From Arbacia lixula (taxonomy: Eukaryota > Echinodermata > Echinoidea > Arbacioida > Arbaciidae), in contig OZ022576.1 of NCBI GenBank assembly GCA_963669155.1, positions 27,152,335-27,216,334 on the forward strand: 64,000 bases of DNA, written 5' to 3'. A program made the position numbers and the translations under genes. Numbering within the stretch: position 1 is the first letter of the stretch; the number at the start of each line of letters is the position of its first letter. Below are positions 1 through 27,789 of the stretch, piece after piece. The notes under the pieces were generated by a model. That model was given only the letters and a program-made list of their open reading frames with translations, had not been told where the DNA came from and searched no databases.

Positions 1-15517
<15,517 letters not shown>

Positions 15518-17295
15518 CCCCCCTCCCTCTGTTTTCTCACCATAGGACTGATTTTGGACAGCTAAATACTGAAAATCTGGTAGGGTAGATGGCAGCTCTG
15601 CATGTACAGAATCCTGACTATTGTGTTGTTATTGGATGGAGGGATGTGGGAAGCACCTCTTCTTAGGCTTTGCATGGTGACGAAGAGCTTTTGGGTACTT
15701 GCTATGCGGTCAGTGTTGGATTGTCACTTTCATATTGCAAAGGTTTGCCTGGAATATCAATTATGGTTTGAGAATATGCAGTTCTACGACAGTGAAACGC
15801 TTATGTTCGGATTTGTATTCTGCAATGAAGTACAGAGAAATTATTAATGTTACTCTTCGTATAAAAATTCTGTGGGTATGGTCACTTGAAATATAATCCA
15901 CAAGTACATGTACAAGTATTGTAGATGTGATTGTGTAATACAGTATTCTTAAAAGGCAAAGATGAATAGAGCTCCAGTGTATTTACATCCATACTACATA
16001 TTAGTATGCTAATTATCAAAATAGGCTTATATCAATGAACTCACTTCTGAATGCAGAGAGCAAGTACTCTTCATAGTTCAACAAATAATTACACTATCAG
16101 TACTCTTTCTGAAACGTACATACCTTTTTATGTCGAATTATCAAACACAGTGTGTTATACAAAATGATGCGCATCTCAAGTTGGTTCTTATCCTAGCTTA
16201 GAAGAGGAAACCTGTCATTAAAATTTGAATATGAATAAAATACAAACTGCATATTTTAGCCCTAGCTACTGATAAAGTCTTGATGGTTCTCCGATATTGT
16301 CTGATAGTCATGGTATGCAATCAGCTGGGTGACTTCTGAGCATTTGAATGTATGTGTTATCCCCTTCCCCTACTTATGGACTTCTCAACGTTAACGCAAC
16401 CATGCGAGTTTTGTTGCTGGTATTTCAAGAATTGACTCGATAGGAAATCCTTTGCTCAAGTTGGATGCACATGTATATATACAGTAGGCGTCCATGCCTG
16501 CATAATATTCTTTGGTATAAAATAAAATAGCCAAGTTCAGTTTAGCAAATGGATACATGATGTCATGAGAAGGGGTTTGTTTATTTATACATTGTACATT
16601 GTACATCTTTTTGATATTAAATGGCCAGGTTTTGTACAATGTTGCTGATCCTATCAGCCTCTGCAGTCATTGTTATACCTGAATAAATACCTGAAAGGAA
16701 ATAACAAATGAAGGGTACTATGAGCACTCATTGCCTTTTCATTTTCACTCTAAGCTGAAAAAGGGTATAAGGGCAGTGCAACCTTTTCCCGTCAGAACTA
16801 GGGAAACACATGCTCCTGTCTGGGAATTAAAATGTCTATTTCAGCATGCAGTATATGCCAAGAGGGTAGATTTGATTCTTGCAATACATGTATACATGTG
16901 ATATAAAATAGTGCTGTGCTAAGATGTATGTATGAAAGAAATGTGTGGCATCGATAATTGTGAAATATGAACGTGACCTGTGTGTTTCAATATTTAACTA
17001 AAAAATGTTGACATTGTGTACTTGGCGATTTGGGAACAGATCGGCGTTTTAGGTCAAATCTGTCTGTCAAATGCAGTCTTTGTGGGTCTGTAGGTACACT
17101 TACATTCAAACTGCCCTGAAGGGATTCAAAGTTGAGTTGAGGTATTGTGTGAAGAGTACCGTAATATAGAAGGGACCTATGTTATGTGGTCACACATTTC
17201 CATTGGGACGTAAATGAATTCTTTTTGAACAGTGCCACTTTTTTATGCCAAGTTGAAGTGTAAAGTGTACATTAAACTTTTTGTTTTGTATCGAC
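15518..17295 (+). other. CCT5 3' flank, likely 3' UTR
   Basis: No ORF of note and no recognised repeat. Candidate poly(A) signals on the plus strand are AATAAA near 16234, AATAAA near 16682 and ATTAAA at 17271-17276; the last is followed by a GT-rich stretch. Which is used cannot be told from sequence. Confidence 0.45.
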
Positions 17296-17805
17296 TATGT
17301 GAAGCAGACAAAATTAAAAAAACACAAACACAATGATCTTGTAAAGTGTATTTTATTTGTTATTTTTCAACTTTGCTTCCTTTGGTAACAAAGAAAGGGT
17401 ATACATTATGTACATGTTCCAATGACACATTCATCGGATTCTTCTCTAATAACATCTTTACAAAGTTCGTATAATATAAACTAACTGATCAATCCTAATA
17501 TATAATACTAAGTTGGGAGAACAAAAATATCACATTTGTGAAAGTTTTGAGGATTTTTCTTCAATTGTTCTCTATCACTTACATCAGTACAATGTAAATG
17601 TAATACATGTAACAGTTTCATAAGTGTAGGAAAAAATACAGCACAGATTTCTGTACTGAAATGAACAAACAAAATACATATACTCTGATGCTCACATGTT
17701 CATAGCTGCTGCATATGTGAGTGTGAAGGAGGAAAACCTTATAGACTGTGGGCTACCTACACCCCCAACCAACCATTAGCAATTCTATTGTTTTTTTTTT
17801 GTCTT

Positions 17806-18020
17806 AGCCAGGAACCCCAGCTATCAGAATCTGCCTGTTTGCCATTGCGCTGGTGGTGGGTGTTGCCTACAGAGCCATTGCCATGGGAATGCATCAGTGA
17901 AATATTGAAATTTCAGAAATTGCCATCCTCCTCTCAAATATTAACATAAAAATACAAAATTAGTGTCTAACCATACATTTTACAAGTTGCCCGGTTGATT
18001 CTGATCAGAATGTAAGACAT
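17806..18020 (+). repeat. Left end of the 350-bp repeat family (family D)
   Basis: CAGAATCTGCCTGTTTGCCA at 17826 is matched in reverse complement at about 27695-27715, and the array proper follows after the nested TTAA element. Confidence 0.65.
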
Positions 18021-18408
18021 TTAAAAGGGTACAGTTGGCAGCAAAATTATTCAACCCCCTCTCATTTTTGACATTCTGTCATAATGAATGATATTGCAAC
18101 AGCAGATTGCTACTAAACCATTAAGATAGTTAGCAGACAGTTAATTACTAAAGAATGCCTGAGAAAAAAATCAAATTTTACTGCATAGGTCATCTGAAAT
18201 TGCAATTTGTGCCCCAAAAGCATGTTGCAAAATTATTCAACCTTCTATTTTACACACAAGAAACTAATGCACATATAATGACAATTTAAAAGCCAGTGCA
18301 TATATTCTGAGGTGAATGCTGATTTTATTTATCCTCCACCTGAAACTGGAACCTTTATATGCGCAACTAACAAGTTGTAACGTTATTCAATCCAGGTGGG
18401 TGTGTCTT

Positions 18409-18591
18409 TTAGCACTTTGTGCAGCATCCATTTGCTGCAATGACCTCCTGCAGACGAGATGAATAGCCTCCCACAAGCTTCTCACAATGCTCCTTGGGGA
18501 TGTTAGCCCATTTCTCTTGCGCAATGGTCTTAAGGTAAGCGATGCATGTAGGTCTACGTGCTGCAACAGCTTTCTTCAGATCCCACCACAA
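18409..18591 (-). pseudogene. Tc1-like transposase C-terminus, left arm
   Basis: About 60 codons reading NIPKEHCEKLVGGYSSRLQE and AANGCCTKC at the end, the well-known C-terminal pattern of Tc1 transposases (W-IP-C-LV-Y-R-G-TK). The DDE catalytic core is absent. Confidence 0.8.
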
Positions 18592-18635
18592 ATTCTCTTT
18601 TGAGTTTAGGGGTGGAGACTGTGATGGTCACTCAA

Positions 18636-18752
18636 TGTGCGCAAGAGGAATGGGCCAACATCCCCAAGGAGCGTTGTGAGAAGCTTGTGGTAGGCTATTC
18701 ATCGCGTCTGCAGGAGGTCACTGCAGCAAATGGATGCTGCACAAAGTGCTAA
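18636..18752 (+). pseudogene. Tc1-like transposase C-terminus, right arm
   Basis: Inverted second copy reading QEEWANIPKERCEKLVVGYS and AANGCCTKC. It faces away from the left-arm copy. Confidence 0.8.
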
Positions 18753-19679
18753 AAGGCACACCCATCTGGGTTGAATGATGTTTCAACTTGTTTGTCGTGC
18801 ATATAAAGGTTCCAGTTTCAGGTGGAGGATAAATAAAATCAGCATTCACCTCAGAATATATGCACTGGCTTTCAAATTGTCATTATTTGTGCATTTGTTT
18901 CTTGTGTGTAAAATAGGGGGTTGAATAATTTTGCAACATGCTTTTTGGGTGCAAATTGCAATTTTAGATGAACTATGAAGTAAATTTTGATTTTTTTTCT
19001 CTGGTATTCTTTAGTAAATAACTGTCTGCTAACTATCTTAATGGTTTAGAAGCAATCTGCTGCTGCAATGTTATTCATTATGACAGAATGTAAAAAATGA
19101 GAGGAGGTTGAATAATTTTGCTGCCAACTGTACATGTACTAAATTAGAAAAATAAGTACCCATGTAAAATTGTCCACTGAACACGAATTTCACATTTGTT
19201 TGCCACAATGAAGTCTCATTTTGACAAAAATCTGAAAAAATGCACACCTCCAGTGACGTTAAAATGCCATAGATTGTACGGAAGTCAACAATAGACTATT
19301 TTCGTAATGTATTAACAACTTTCCCCCTAACTGCGTAGTAACGCGTTATTGCAATCACCTGTATCTTGTTCATTCAGATGAAATGGATGGCATGCACTTT
19401 GAATCTATCAGTTGTTGTTGCTCGGACAAATCTCATACAAGCTTTGGGGTTCCCATTGATAATGAATTGTTTGAACGGCGTGAATAAACTACTGTAATTT
19501 ATTCACACCGTTGGCACTAATGGCATTTTGACTTCTCATACGTCACTGGAGGCGTGCGTTTTTACTAATTTTCGTCAAAATGAGACTTTATTGCGGCAAA
19601 CGAATGTGAAATTTGTTTTTACTGGATAATTTTACATAGGTTAGTGGAAACTCATTTTTCTAATTAAGTAACCCTTTAA

Positions 19680-20960
19680 GGTCACAATCATACGAAAATA
19701 TTGGTTATTGCCATGGAAACGATACAGAAAAAAAGGCAATTTTTAGTGAACAATTGAAATTATGTATACACAAAACCTAATCCCAAATACAGTGTATCTA
19801 GAATTATGAATATTAAGACGTCAGAATCATAGCATTGAAAATTGAGGTGTTTTAAGTGTTAACAGTCACGCAAAAAAGCACCGTTGCTATGACAACACAA
19901 TGGTGCCAAAAATATTGAAATATCAAAAATATAAGAAATTGACATACATTTCTCATATAGGTGTCTATGTATACATTCATCAAGGTGCCCAGTTTATTCT
20001 GATTGTAATTTAAGTCGTTCGAGATCACGATCATGCCTAAAAATGGAAGTTGCCATGGAAACAATGTGAACCAAAAAGGCAATTTTTTTAGAAAACCATT
20101 CAAAACAGCCAAAAAATGCAAAAAGAAATAATCCTAGTTTATAGTTTTATTAATATTTAGATGCCAGAATAGAAGCACTCAAGACTGAGTCATTTTTAAG
20201 TGATAACTGTCATGCATAGAATGAATTTTGCTATAACACCATGAAATACATGTATAAGAAAGTGCCATATATTTCTCATAGGGTGACATAAAAACACAGA
20301 ATTACTGTCTATGTATACATTTTGCAAGGTGCCCAGATGATTTTCATTGGAATCTAAGTCATGTAAGGTCATGACTCATGATCATACCTAGAATTAATTG
20401 TCATAGAAACGATACATAAAAATGGCATTTTGTTTTAGAAAACCATTCAGATATATGTAAATACATAGCAAAAAACCTAATCATAGTTTATAGTTTTATG
20501 AATATTTAGATGTCAGAATAGTAGCAATCAAGACTGAGTCATTTCTAAATGATAACTGTCACGCATAAAGCGACTGTTGCTATGACAACACCATGGTGCC
20601 CAAATACTGAAATTACAGAAATATAAGAAAGTGCAATATATTTTCCATATGGTAACATATAAACAAATAACTAGTGTCTAAGTATACATTTTGCAAGGTG
20701 CCCAGTTGATTTTGATTAGAATCTTAGTACTTTAAGGTCAAGTTCATGGTCAAAATATGGTCATTGCTATGGTAACGATACAGAAAAAGGTGATTTTAAT
20801 GAACGTATTCAATATATTATACAAATAGGGAGCACAAAACTTAACCCCAGTTTCTGGTATTATGATGGCTTACATTTTCAAATGTAAATGGTCATTCGTA
20901 ATTGGATAGTTGCCATGACAACAGCATGATATAATACAGAAGTACATGTGCAAAGTACAT
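19680..20960 (+). repeat. Diverged tandem array of units of about 350 bp (family D)
   Basis: GGTGCCCAG recurs at 19984, 20328 and 20697, with GCCATGGAAAC/GCTATGACAAC and AAGGTCA segments between. Confidence 0.75.
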
Positions 20961-21867
20961 ACGAGGTACACATCAAAATCCTATCACTTTCCCGGTTCAC
21001 TCTTTTATCTCTTTTATTTCTTTTTAATAATCATTTATCATAATGTGCATGTTTTCTCTCAAACCGATAGTTGATATTAAAAACTGTATGGAAGTGCTTA
21101 GTTACATAGATAAGGTGATTAAAATAAAAATCCAAGTCATTTGAGGTCATCACATGTCACACTATTTTGAAATCAGTGTGAAGTACTTAGTTGTTGGCGT
21201 GGCAATGTCTCAATCAAATATATACATTTTCATCAAAAGGCACATCCTCACCCTGAGTATGCAACATACATGCATCTACCGGACCCTCTGACTGTGTTTC
21301 CGTTTGTGTCCATTTTTTGGTAATTATGTGGTGCAATGGATAATTATGCTGACCTTCTATCTAATGGTTTTGGGGTTGTTGGACAGAGACAGCAATAGAG
21401 CATATGTGGCAGCCTGAAACTTGCCATTTATGCTCCCCCCCCCCCCCCCCCCCCATAGCGCTTGACCTAAGCAATCCACATCTTCATTACAATCAACAAG
21501 ATAGCTATGATAGTCCAATACCTAGTTACTTGAGAAACAATATTTTGGTTTCAGTCAATAAGTTTTCAAATAAGACTTCCAAAAATCACAAATGGTGTAG
21601 CAACGATCCTTGACCTGACCATGGCTTTAATTAATTAGGGTTACTTGAACATTTTATTGCATTCAGTTAGGAAGCTTTGGGTATGTATCTCTACATATTA
21701 TATCATATTGTACTTATATTTTGTTTTCAAGGCATGACATTTTCTGAACTTCTCTTATCTAATTAGTATGTTAGCATAACCACTTTCAAAATGCCCACAA
21801 TAATCATCTAACAATATGACCAAAATATTTATTGCCATTTAACCAGACAACAAAAATAAATACCTTT
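20961..21867. other. Intergenic, no gene seen
   Basis: AT-rich sequence with a poly-C tract at 21433-21454; no coding signal. Confidence 0.5.
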
Positions 21868-22417
21868 CTATCTACATGGGGTTACGTCATTTCCTGACCC
21901 ACTCTTTCTGACACACTTTTTTTGCCATTCCCTTTGTACACGGGGCAGTTTTCATGAGACGGCCTCCGTTATTGGCTACTGTGCTAATGAATATTCAAGA
22001 CTATGGTATGGCTTGTCGAACGTCGCGCCGGCCAAAAAGGCGGCCAGGAGCTGGTGAGCTGGAGGCGCGCGGCAATTTGTAACCTCATCCACGTGTAGGC
22101 CTTGCTACTACGTGCGCTTCCAGTACCCATATTTTTTCCCAGCTGCATACTAGTACACTGCACGTGTGTATGAGATGGGTGCAGGGTTGAGGTACGAGGT
22201 GTAGAATTGGAAGCGCACGCACGCAGTACATCGTTGACGTCCCTGGATGATGGCAGTACGGCAGTCGGTGAGTGAAATGGCAAAAGGCCTGTCACACAAG
22301 TCAAAGTATGCCAAACGTTGCATTCGTAGCTGTTCAAAACTGTCCATGCAATAGGCTACCGAGAACCACATTTGCCTGAGAATTCAAGTGTACTCGAGTG
22401 CATCTGGAATCTTGAAA

Positions 22418-22445
22418 TCACACACACACACACACACACACACAT
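22418..22445. repeat. (CA)n microsatellite
   Basis: Uninterrupted CA dinucleotides, about 13 units. Confidence 0.95.
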
Positions 22446-22728
22446 GGAGTGTGTGAGGCACCCTCCAGCTTTATATTCGCTTTAAATGTAATGGGTCCTT
22501 TGGACAAGTTGAATTATGGCCATCTTGTGAAGTTCCTTCAGGAACACTGTTTCCTATTAGGATCAACATAAGACATAGCAAGCGAGGAACAAGTTATGTG
22601 CAGTAAAATACATTACAATATCTTATACTAGTAATCAAATTTGCGCCTCAGCTGAAATCTGTGTTTGGAAGGTGTGTTTTTGTTCGTTGCTGTTTTTTTG
22701 TGATCTGGTAATTCAACCAGGCCCCGTT

Positions 22729-22898
22729 GCTAGAAACTTTGCGTTTAAACGCAACTTGCAACTGATTGTCACTGGCCAATCAAAATCATTGTTGCATGCA
22801 TGTCTTCTTAATAGGGCAGACCTTGAGCCAATCAGAATGGTTGTTTCAAAATAAGCAATTATTTGCAATTGATTGCAACTTTCTTGCAACGGGGCCCT
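22729..22898. mobile_element. Small MITE with GGCCCCGTTGC ends
   Basis: 170 bp; AGGCCCCGTTGCTAGAAA is inverted as TTTCTTGCAACGGGGCCCT, with further inverted AACTTGCAACTGATTG / CAATTGATTGCAACTTT inside. Target duplication not clear. Confidence 0.65.
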
Positions 22899-23108
22899 AG
22901 CTGGTTCATTATTCTTTTGACCACTGTAGGTAAAGATCACGGTAGTATAAATCAAGACAAGTCAACATGCATTTTGCATAGACAGTCTTAGACTACATGT
23001 AAATTTATCAGTGCTTCTATGGTATACCATAGAGACCAATTGAGTATCACTGAACATTTTTGTAAGGAAGGGTTATACAATCACCACATAGGGCCTAATG
23101 TACATTAA

Positions 23109-24842
23109 AGAAGAAATCCACTCCAGAATTATATCATTTTCATAAAAAAGAAAAACAAGGCATTAGCAATATTGTGTCTCGCCCACTTGCGAAAATAACC
23201 AGAAATATCGCGATCTCCGTTGCTACGCAAAAGAATTGTATCCCTCACACAATTCTGTGCACAAGTTAGGAAGCCTTCACCAAGAGTCTTGCAAGTAAAC
23301 TTTAATGTATGACCTCAAATGACCTTTGACCTTATCATGTGACCTCTTACAGCACAATAACACGCAGGTGCCCCCAGTGCATCCATCATCCAAGTTTGAT
23401 TGCCATTGTAGCAACATGTGATGAGTTATGTGTCAAAAGAGAGTCTTGCAGGTAAACTTTAACGTATGACCTCAAATGACCTTTGACCTTATCCTGTGAC
23501 CTCCAACGGCACCATAACATGAAGGTACCCCCAGTGCATCTATGACCCAAGTTAGGTTGTAATCCAGGCAACCTATGTGAAGTTATTTGTCAAAAGAGAG
23601 TCTTGCAGGTAAACTTTAACGTATGACCTCAAATGACCTTTGACCTTATCCTGTGACCTCCAACAGCACCATAACATGAAGGTACCCCCAGTGCATCTAT
23701 GACCCAAGTTAGGTTGTAATCCAAGCAACCTATGTGAAGTTATTTGTCAAAAGAGAGTCTTGCAGGTAAACTTTAACGTATGACCTCAAATGGCCTTTGA
23801 CCTTATCCTGTGACCTCCAACGGTACCATAACATGAAGGTACCCCCAGCGCATCTATGACCCAAGTTAGGTTGTAATCCAAGCAACCCATGTGAAGTTAT
23901 TTGTCAAAAGAGAGTCTTGCAGGTAAACTTTAACGTATGACCTCAAATGACCTTTGACCTTATCCTGTGACCTCCAACGGTACCATAACATGAAGGTACC
24001 CCCAGTGCATCTATGACCCAAGTTAGGTTGTAATCCAAGCAACCCATGTGAAGTTATTTGTCAAAAGAGAGTCTTGCAGGTAAACTTTAACATATGACCT
24101 CAAATGACCTTTGACCTTATCCTGTGACCTCCAACGGTACCATAACATGAAGGTACCCCCAGTGCATCTATGACCCAAGTTAGGTTGTAATCCAAGCAAC
24201 CTATGTGAAGTTATTTGTCAAAAGAGAGTCTTGCAGGTAAACTTTAACATTTGTGACGGACGACGGACGGACGCCATTAGGATCCCTTAGTCTCGCCTTC
24301 ACCTCCGGTGGGCGAGACAAAAAAATTGCCTACAAAAGAGTGCAAAAATGTTCAAAATCGGATAAGAACTAAAGAAGTTATGATATTTTGAAATTTCACA
24401 ATTTTTCGGAAAACACTTCTTGACCAGTCTTGCTCAAATGAGCAAGTTGATGTCATGCCCTCACAATATCTTATTCATTTTATATACAGAAATGACAAAA
24501 ATATCTCGTTTCAGCTGTATGAATTTAAAACTTGCCTTATAACCACCCAAAATAAGTAAGAACAAATGTTAATTCTGATATATTATTGTATTGGAAAGCG
24601 CTCTTACCCGTATTAGCTAAAAACAAATTTTTTCCTGAATTTCATAATAAATATACATGAAAAATTGTGAGGGAATGACATCATCAACTCGCTCATTTGA
24701 ATATTCATAAGGGTAAAAAGGGAAATTTAAAAATGTCATATCTTCCTCATTTCTTATCCGATTTTTGTCATTTTTGCTTAGTTCTGCACAGAAATGTTTT
24801 CTTTCTTTTGAAATCTATTTATTTCTAGGGTGGAATTCCTCA
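23109..24842. mobile_element. TTAA MITE interrupted by a hairpin-ended minisatellite element
   Basis: TTAA at 23105-23108 and 24843-24846; ends AGAAGAAATCCACTCC / GGTGGAATTCCTCA are degenerate inverted repeats. Inner arms at about 24345-24440 and 24640-24780 are also inverted. The nested element occupies 23176-24318. Confidence 0.65.
23176..24318. repeat. Hairpin-ended element with six 157-bp tandem units
   Basis: The marker GAGTCTTGCA recurs at 23284, 23441, 23598, 23755, 23912, 24069 and 24226, exactly 157 bp apart each time. Units contain TGACCTTTGACCT. The right end is a short hairpin (GTCTCGCC...GGGCGAGAC) after a GACGGACGGACG run, and the left end starts GTCTCGCCC, mirroring the plan of the larger Helentron-like family. 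Confidence 0.9.
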
Positions 24843-25879
24843 TTAAGTGGTGCTCAACATGTTAACTAATCTATTATTTGGAAGTACAAGCTTTTTACAG
24901 ATAATGAACTGCAATTGCAAATCGCACATCCATAGACTACCGGTACTCAACATTACACATATAGATCAGCATAATGTTACAAAGCACTGAAAAAACAACG
25001 ATCCGAGTGTAAAGAAGTGAGGGGGAACACTTGACGGCTGCATGGGGAAAACGCGTCACAGCAACTGTAGCTTGCATGACTTTCGATCCCGTACAGACCG
25101 ATTATGACGTGAGGGACTCCACGAGAAGGTATGTACAAGTAGTAAATTTTGCAAGTTTTAAGTCCGGATGGGTCTGATATCTCAAATAAATATCATCAGT
25201 TTATCAATGTTTCCTTCAATCTAACAATAGATAGAGACCTTGAAACTTGCGACATAAAGCTTTGACCAACGTCAGTTGTTCAAGTATATGTGCGTGATAT
25301 AAATACTCTATCGACTGGGAACGTGCACACTTCTTTCTATTGATCCTTGGAGCTGGCCCGCACAGCCTTCGGCCAGCTGGCCAGTGAGTTGCTCTACACT
25401 CTCGCTAACATGTTACTATATAGTAGTCGTACGTGATTTGCTGAACAGCAACGTGTTTATCACTCTAGGTAGCTGGCTGATAACTACGAGTACACTGTAT
25501 TAGGTATTCAATAGCTAAAAGCCAATCACAGACACAGTATCAGACAGAGTGACTCATTATGAAAAAAAAAATCGTAAGGCTGTTGAATATTCATTAGTAC
25601 AGTAGCCAATAACAGAGGCCGTCTCATGAAAACTGCCCCGTGTACAAAATGAATGGCAAAAAAAGTGTGTCAGAAAGAGTGTGTCAGATGAAGTGGGTCA
25701 GGAAATGGCATAACCCATCTACATGGGTGTGTTTCGTGGTACGTAGCTCCACCATCCAAACAAACAAAGAGAAAAGAAAAACAAATGACAATGAAAAAAA
25801 TAATGATAATGGCAAATTATCTTATATTCTATCGTGCCTTTGCCTAGTAACAATTTGTAATAGGCATTAACACTACTTA

Positions 25880-26394
25880 AACAATGTCTCAGATCTTGAT
25901 TGCGATCAATCAATAAACTTGAAATATATGTACACTGTATTACATATGGTAAAATGATATGTATGTTTACCATGTTCTGAAATTGTACTTCTTGATTGGT
26001 GAGATACTTGACAATGACAATTAGAAAGCACAAGAGATGAAAGTGCCTCACATCACCTTGGAATTTTATTTTTGCCACCATGGTGTTGTCATAACAATAG
26101 TCATTTGAAGTATGACAGTTATCACTTATAAATATTTCAATCATGATTACTTCCATTCTGGCATCTAAATATTCATAATACTATAAACTAGGATTAGGTT
26201 TTGTGTGACATATTTCAATACATTTGAATGGTTTTCTTACAAAATTTTTTGTTCACATCATTCCTATGGCAGCAACCATTTTTAGTCATAATTGTGATCT
26301 TTAATGAATTAGGTTACAATCAGAATCAACTGGGTACCTTGATAAATGGATACCTACACATCTATTTTGTGCTTTTAATTTACCATATTTACCA
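25880..26394 (-). repeat. Family D units, inverted orientation
   Basis: Reverse-complement units (CAGAATCAACTGGGTACCTT, CCATGGTGTTGTCATAACAA) ending at the pogo-like copy P3. Confidence 0.7.
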
Positions 26395-27090
26395 CAGGGA
26401 AACCCGTTATAACGAGCATGGGTATAGCGAGAACCCTGCTATTACGAGGACATTTCTTGGGTCCTGATTTTTCTTCCATAGACCTCCGTGTATTCTGTTT
26501 TCATATAACGAGATCGGCTATAGCGAAATTTCTGCTATAGCGAGGCAAATTCCCAGCCCTAGCAATAAAGAAAAAGAAATGAATTTGACTCTGTTATTAT
26601 GAGCACTCCCTTTTAACAAGGCCGCCCAGCGAGGAAAACGCAACAGCAGCACAAGCAATTTTCTTCGCGCCGTTAAACACTGATCACACACACCATGCAA
26701 GAATCCACACAGTATGCATATGTCCACATTACGCGTGTGCGGTACTGCCAGAGCCGTATCTCTATACGGCTCTATGTACTGCATCAACACAGTCACGCAC
26801 GCACATGGCAAGAGCCTCTAAACACATGTGCCACCGCGCGTGTACGACCACGGCCACGCATGCATGAAGATTGCGTTCAACGATCATTCGTCGCTTACAC
26901 GCGGTCATGACAGTAGGCGCGGCCGGGAAGCGACGCGGCCGGGAACTGGGCCTCCCCACTGCTTCATTTGTCGGTAAATGGAGGCGTTGGAAGTGTAATT
27001 TGTGTACATTTTCAACTGTGCTTTTAGATATTTTGGTGAATTTTTAGCTAATGAATTAAGTTTAGAATGCTTGCAAAGCCATTTAAATAC
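26395..27090. mobile_element. Pogo/Tigger-like element, copy P3 (right end lost)
   Basis: Begins CAGGGAAACCCGTTATAACG and runs to the GAATGCTTGCAAAGCCATTT segment, where it is replaced by the inverted 350-bp repeat family. Confidence 0.72.
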
Positions 27091-27745
27091 TACATTGCCT
27101 TTTTGGTTCACATCGTTTCCATTGCAACTTCCATTTTTAGGCATGATCGTGATCTCTTATGACTTAAATCACAATCAGAATCAACTGGGCACCTCAATAA
27201 ATGTATCCCAAGACACTAAGTTTGTGTTTTTAGGTCACCATATTTGAAATATATGGCAATTTCTTACATTTCTGTAATTTAAGTGTATTTGGCACGATGG
27301 TGTTGTCAGAGCAACAGTGCTCTTATGCATGACAGTTAACACTTAAAAAGACATCAGTCTTCATTGATACAAGTCAAATATCTTAATATTCACACTTTTA
27401 GAATAGATTTGACTTTGACTAGCCATTTGATATATATTTGAATAATTTATTAAAAAAAAAATTCTGATCGTTTCCATGGCAATAACCATTTTTGTGCATG
27501 ATCGTGGCCTGAAATGGCTTAGATTCCTAACAGAATCAACTGGGCGACTTGTGAAATGTATACAAATGGATACAAATTGTTTTTTTTGTTGCCATTTAAG
27601 AAATATATGACAATTTTGTAACTTCTTCAAAGTCCAAAATGTCATTGACATGTTACCACGGTAACAGCCCCGGTGGCCACATGCACCACCAGTACAATGG
27701 CAAACAGGCAGATTCTGACAGCTGAGGGTCATGCCTGACATAAAA
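27091..27745 (-). repeat. Family D units, inverted orientation, right end
   Basis: Contains CAGAATCAACTGGGCACCTC and CAGAATCAACTGGGCGACTT and ends with the reverse complement of the 17806 block. Confidence 0.7.
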
Positions 27746-27789
27746 ACATTGTTTGAAATTGTGGCAAAGGGGGGGGGGGGGGGGGGACC

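Larger units (their letters stand above)
18032..19130. mobile_element. Palindromic Tc1-like element
   Basis: TIRs begin CAGTTGGCAGCAAAATTATT with TA on each side (18030-18031, 19131-19132), as in Tc1/mariner. The two halves are inverted copies of each other over about 500 bp, so the element is nearly one large palindrome. Confidence 0.88.
18025..19675. mobile_element. TTAA MITE carrying a nested Tc1-like palindrome
   Basis: TTAA at 18021-18024 and 19676-19679. The arms beginning AAGGGTA... and the reverse of ...ATTAAGTAACCCT match each other through TTAGAAAAAT and TGAAATTT segments. Without the nested element it is about 550 bp. It interrupts a unit of the 350-bp tandem repeat at a TTAAGGTCA site. 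Confidence 0.7.
21868..25733. mobile_element. Possible 3.9-kb element with inverted ends of about 150 bp
   Basis: 21868-22003 and about 25575-25733 are reverse complements (TCATTTCCTGACCCACTCTT-type end; GTTTTCATGAGACGGCCTCC). The interior includes CpG-rich blocks, a CA repeat, a small MITE and the TTAA element at 23109-24842. No ORF I recognise. Confidence 0.55.

Noticed and set aside
21984..22371. Overlapping minus-strand ORFs of 117 and 73 codons in a CpG-richer block
   Set aside because: Cysteine-containing and superficially protein-like, but two frames are equally open and no family is recognisable. It sits inside an inverted-repeat element.
23284..24240. Regular repeats resembling a CRISPR array
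   Set aside because: Whole 157-bp units repeat with no unique spacers, and the DNA is clearly eukaryotic.
25719..26156. Minus-strand ORF of 145 codons
   Set aside because: Lies across family D repeats and unique AT-rich DNA, with no domain or conserved pattern; chance ORF.
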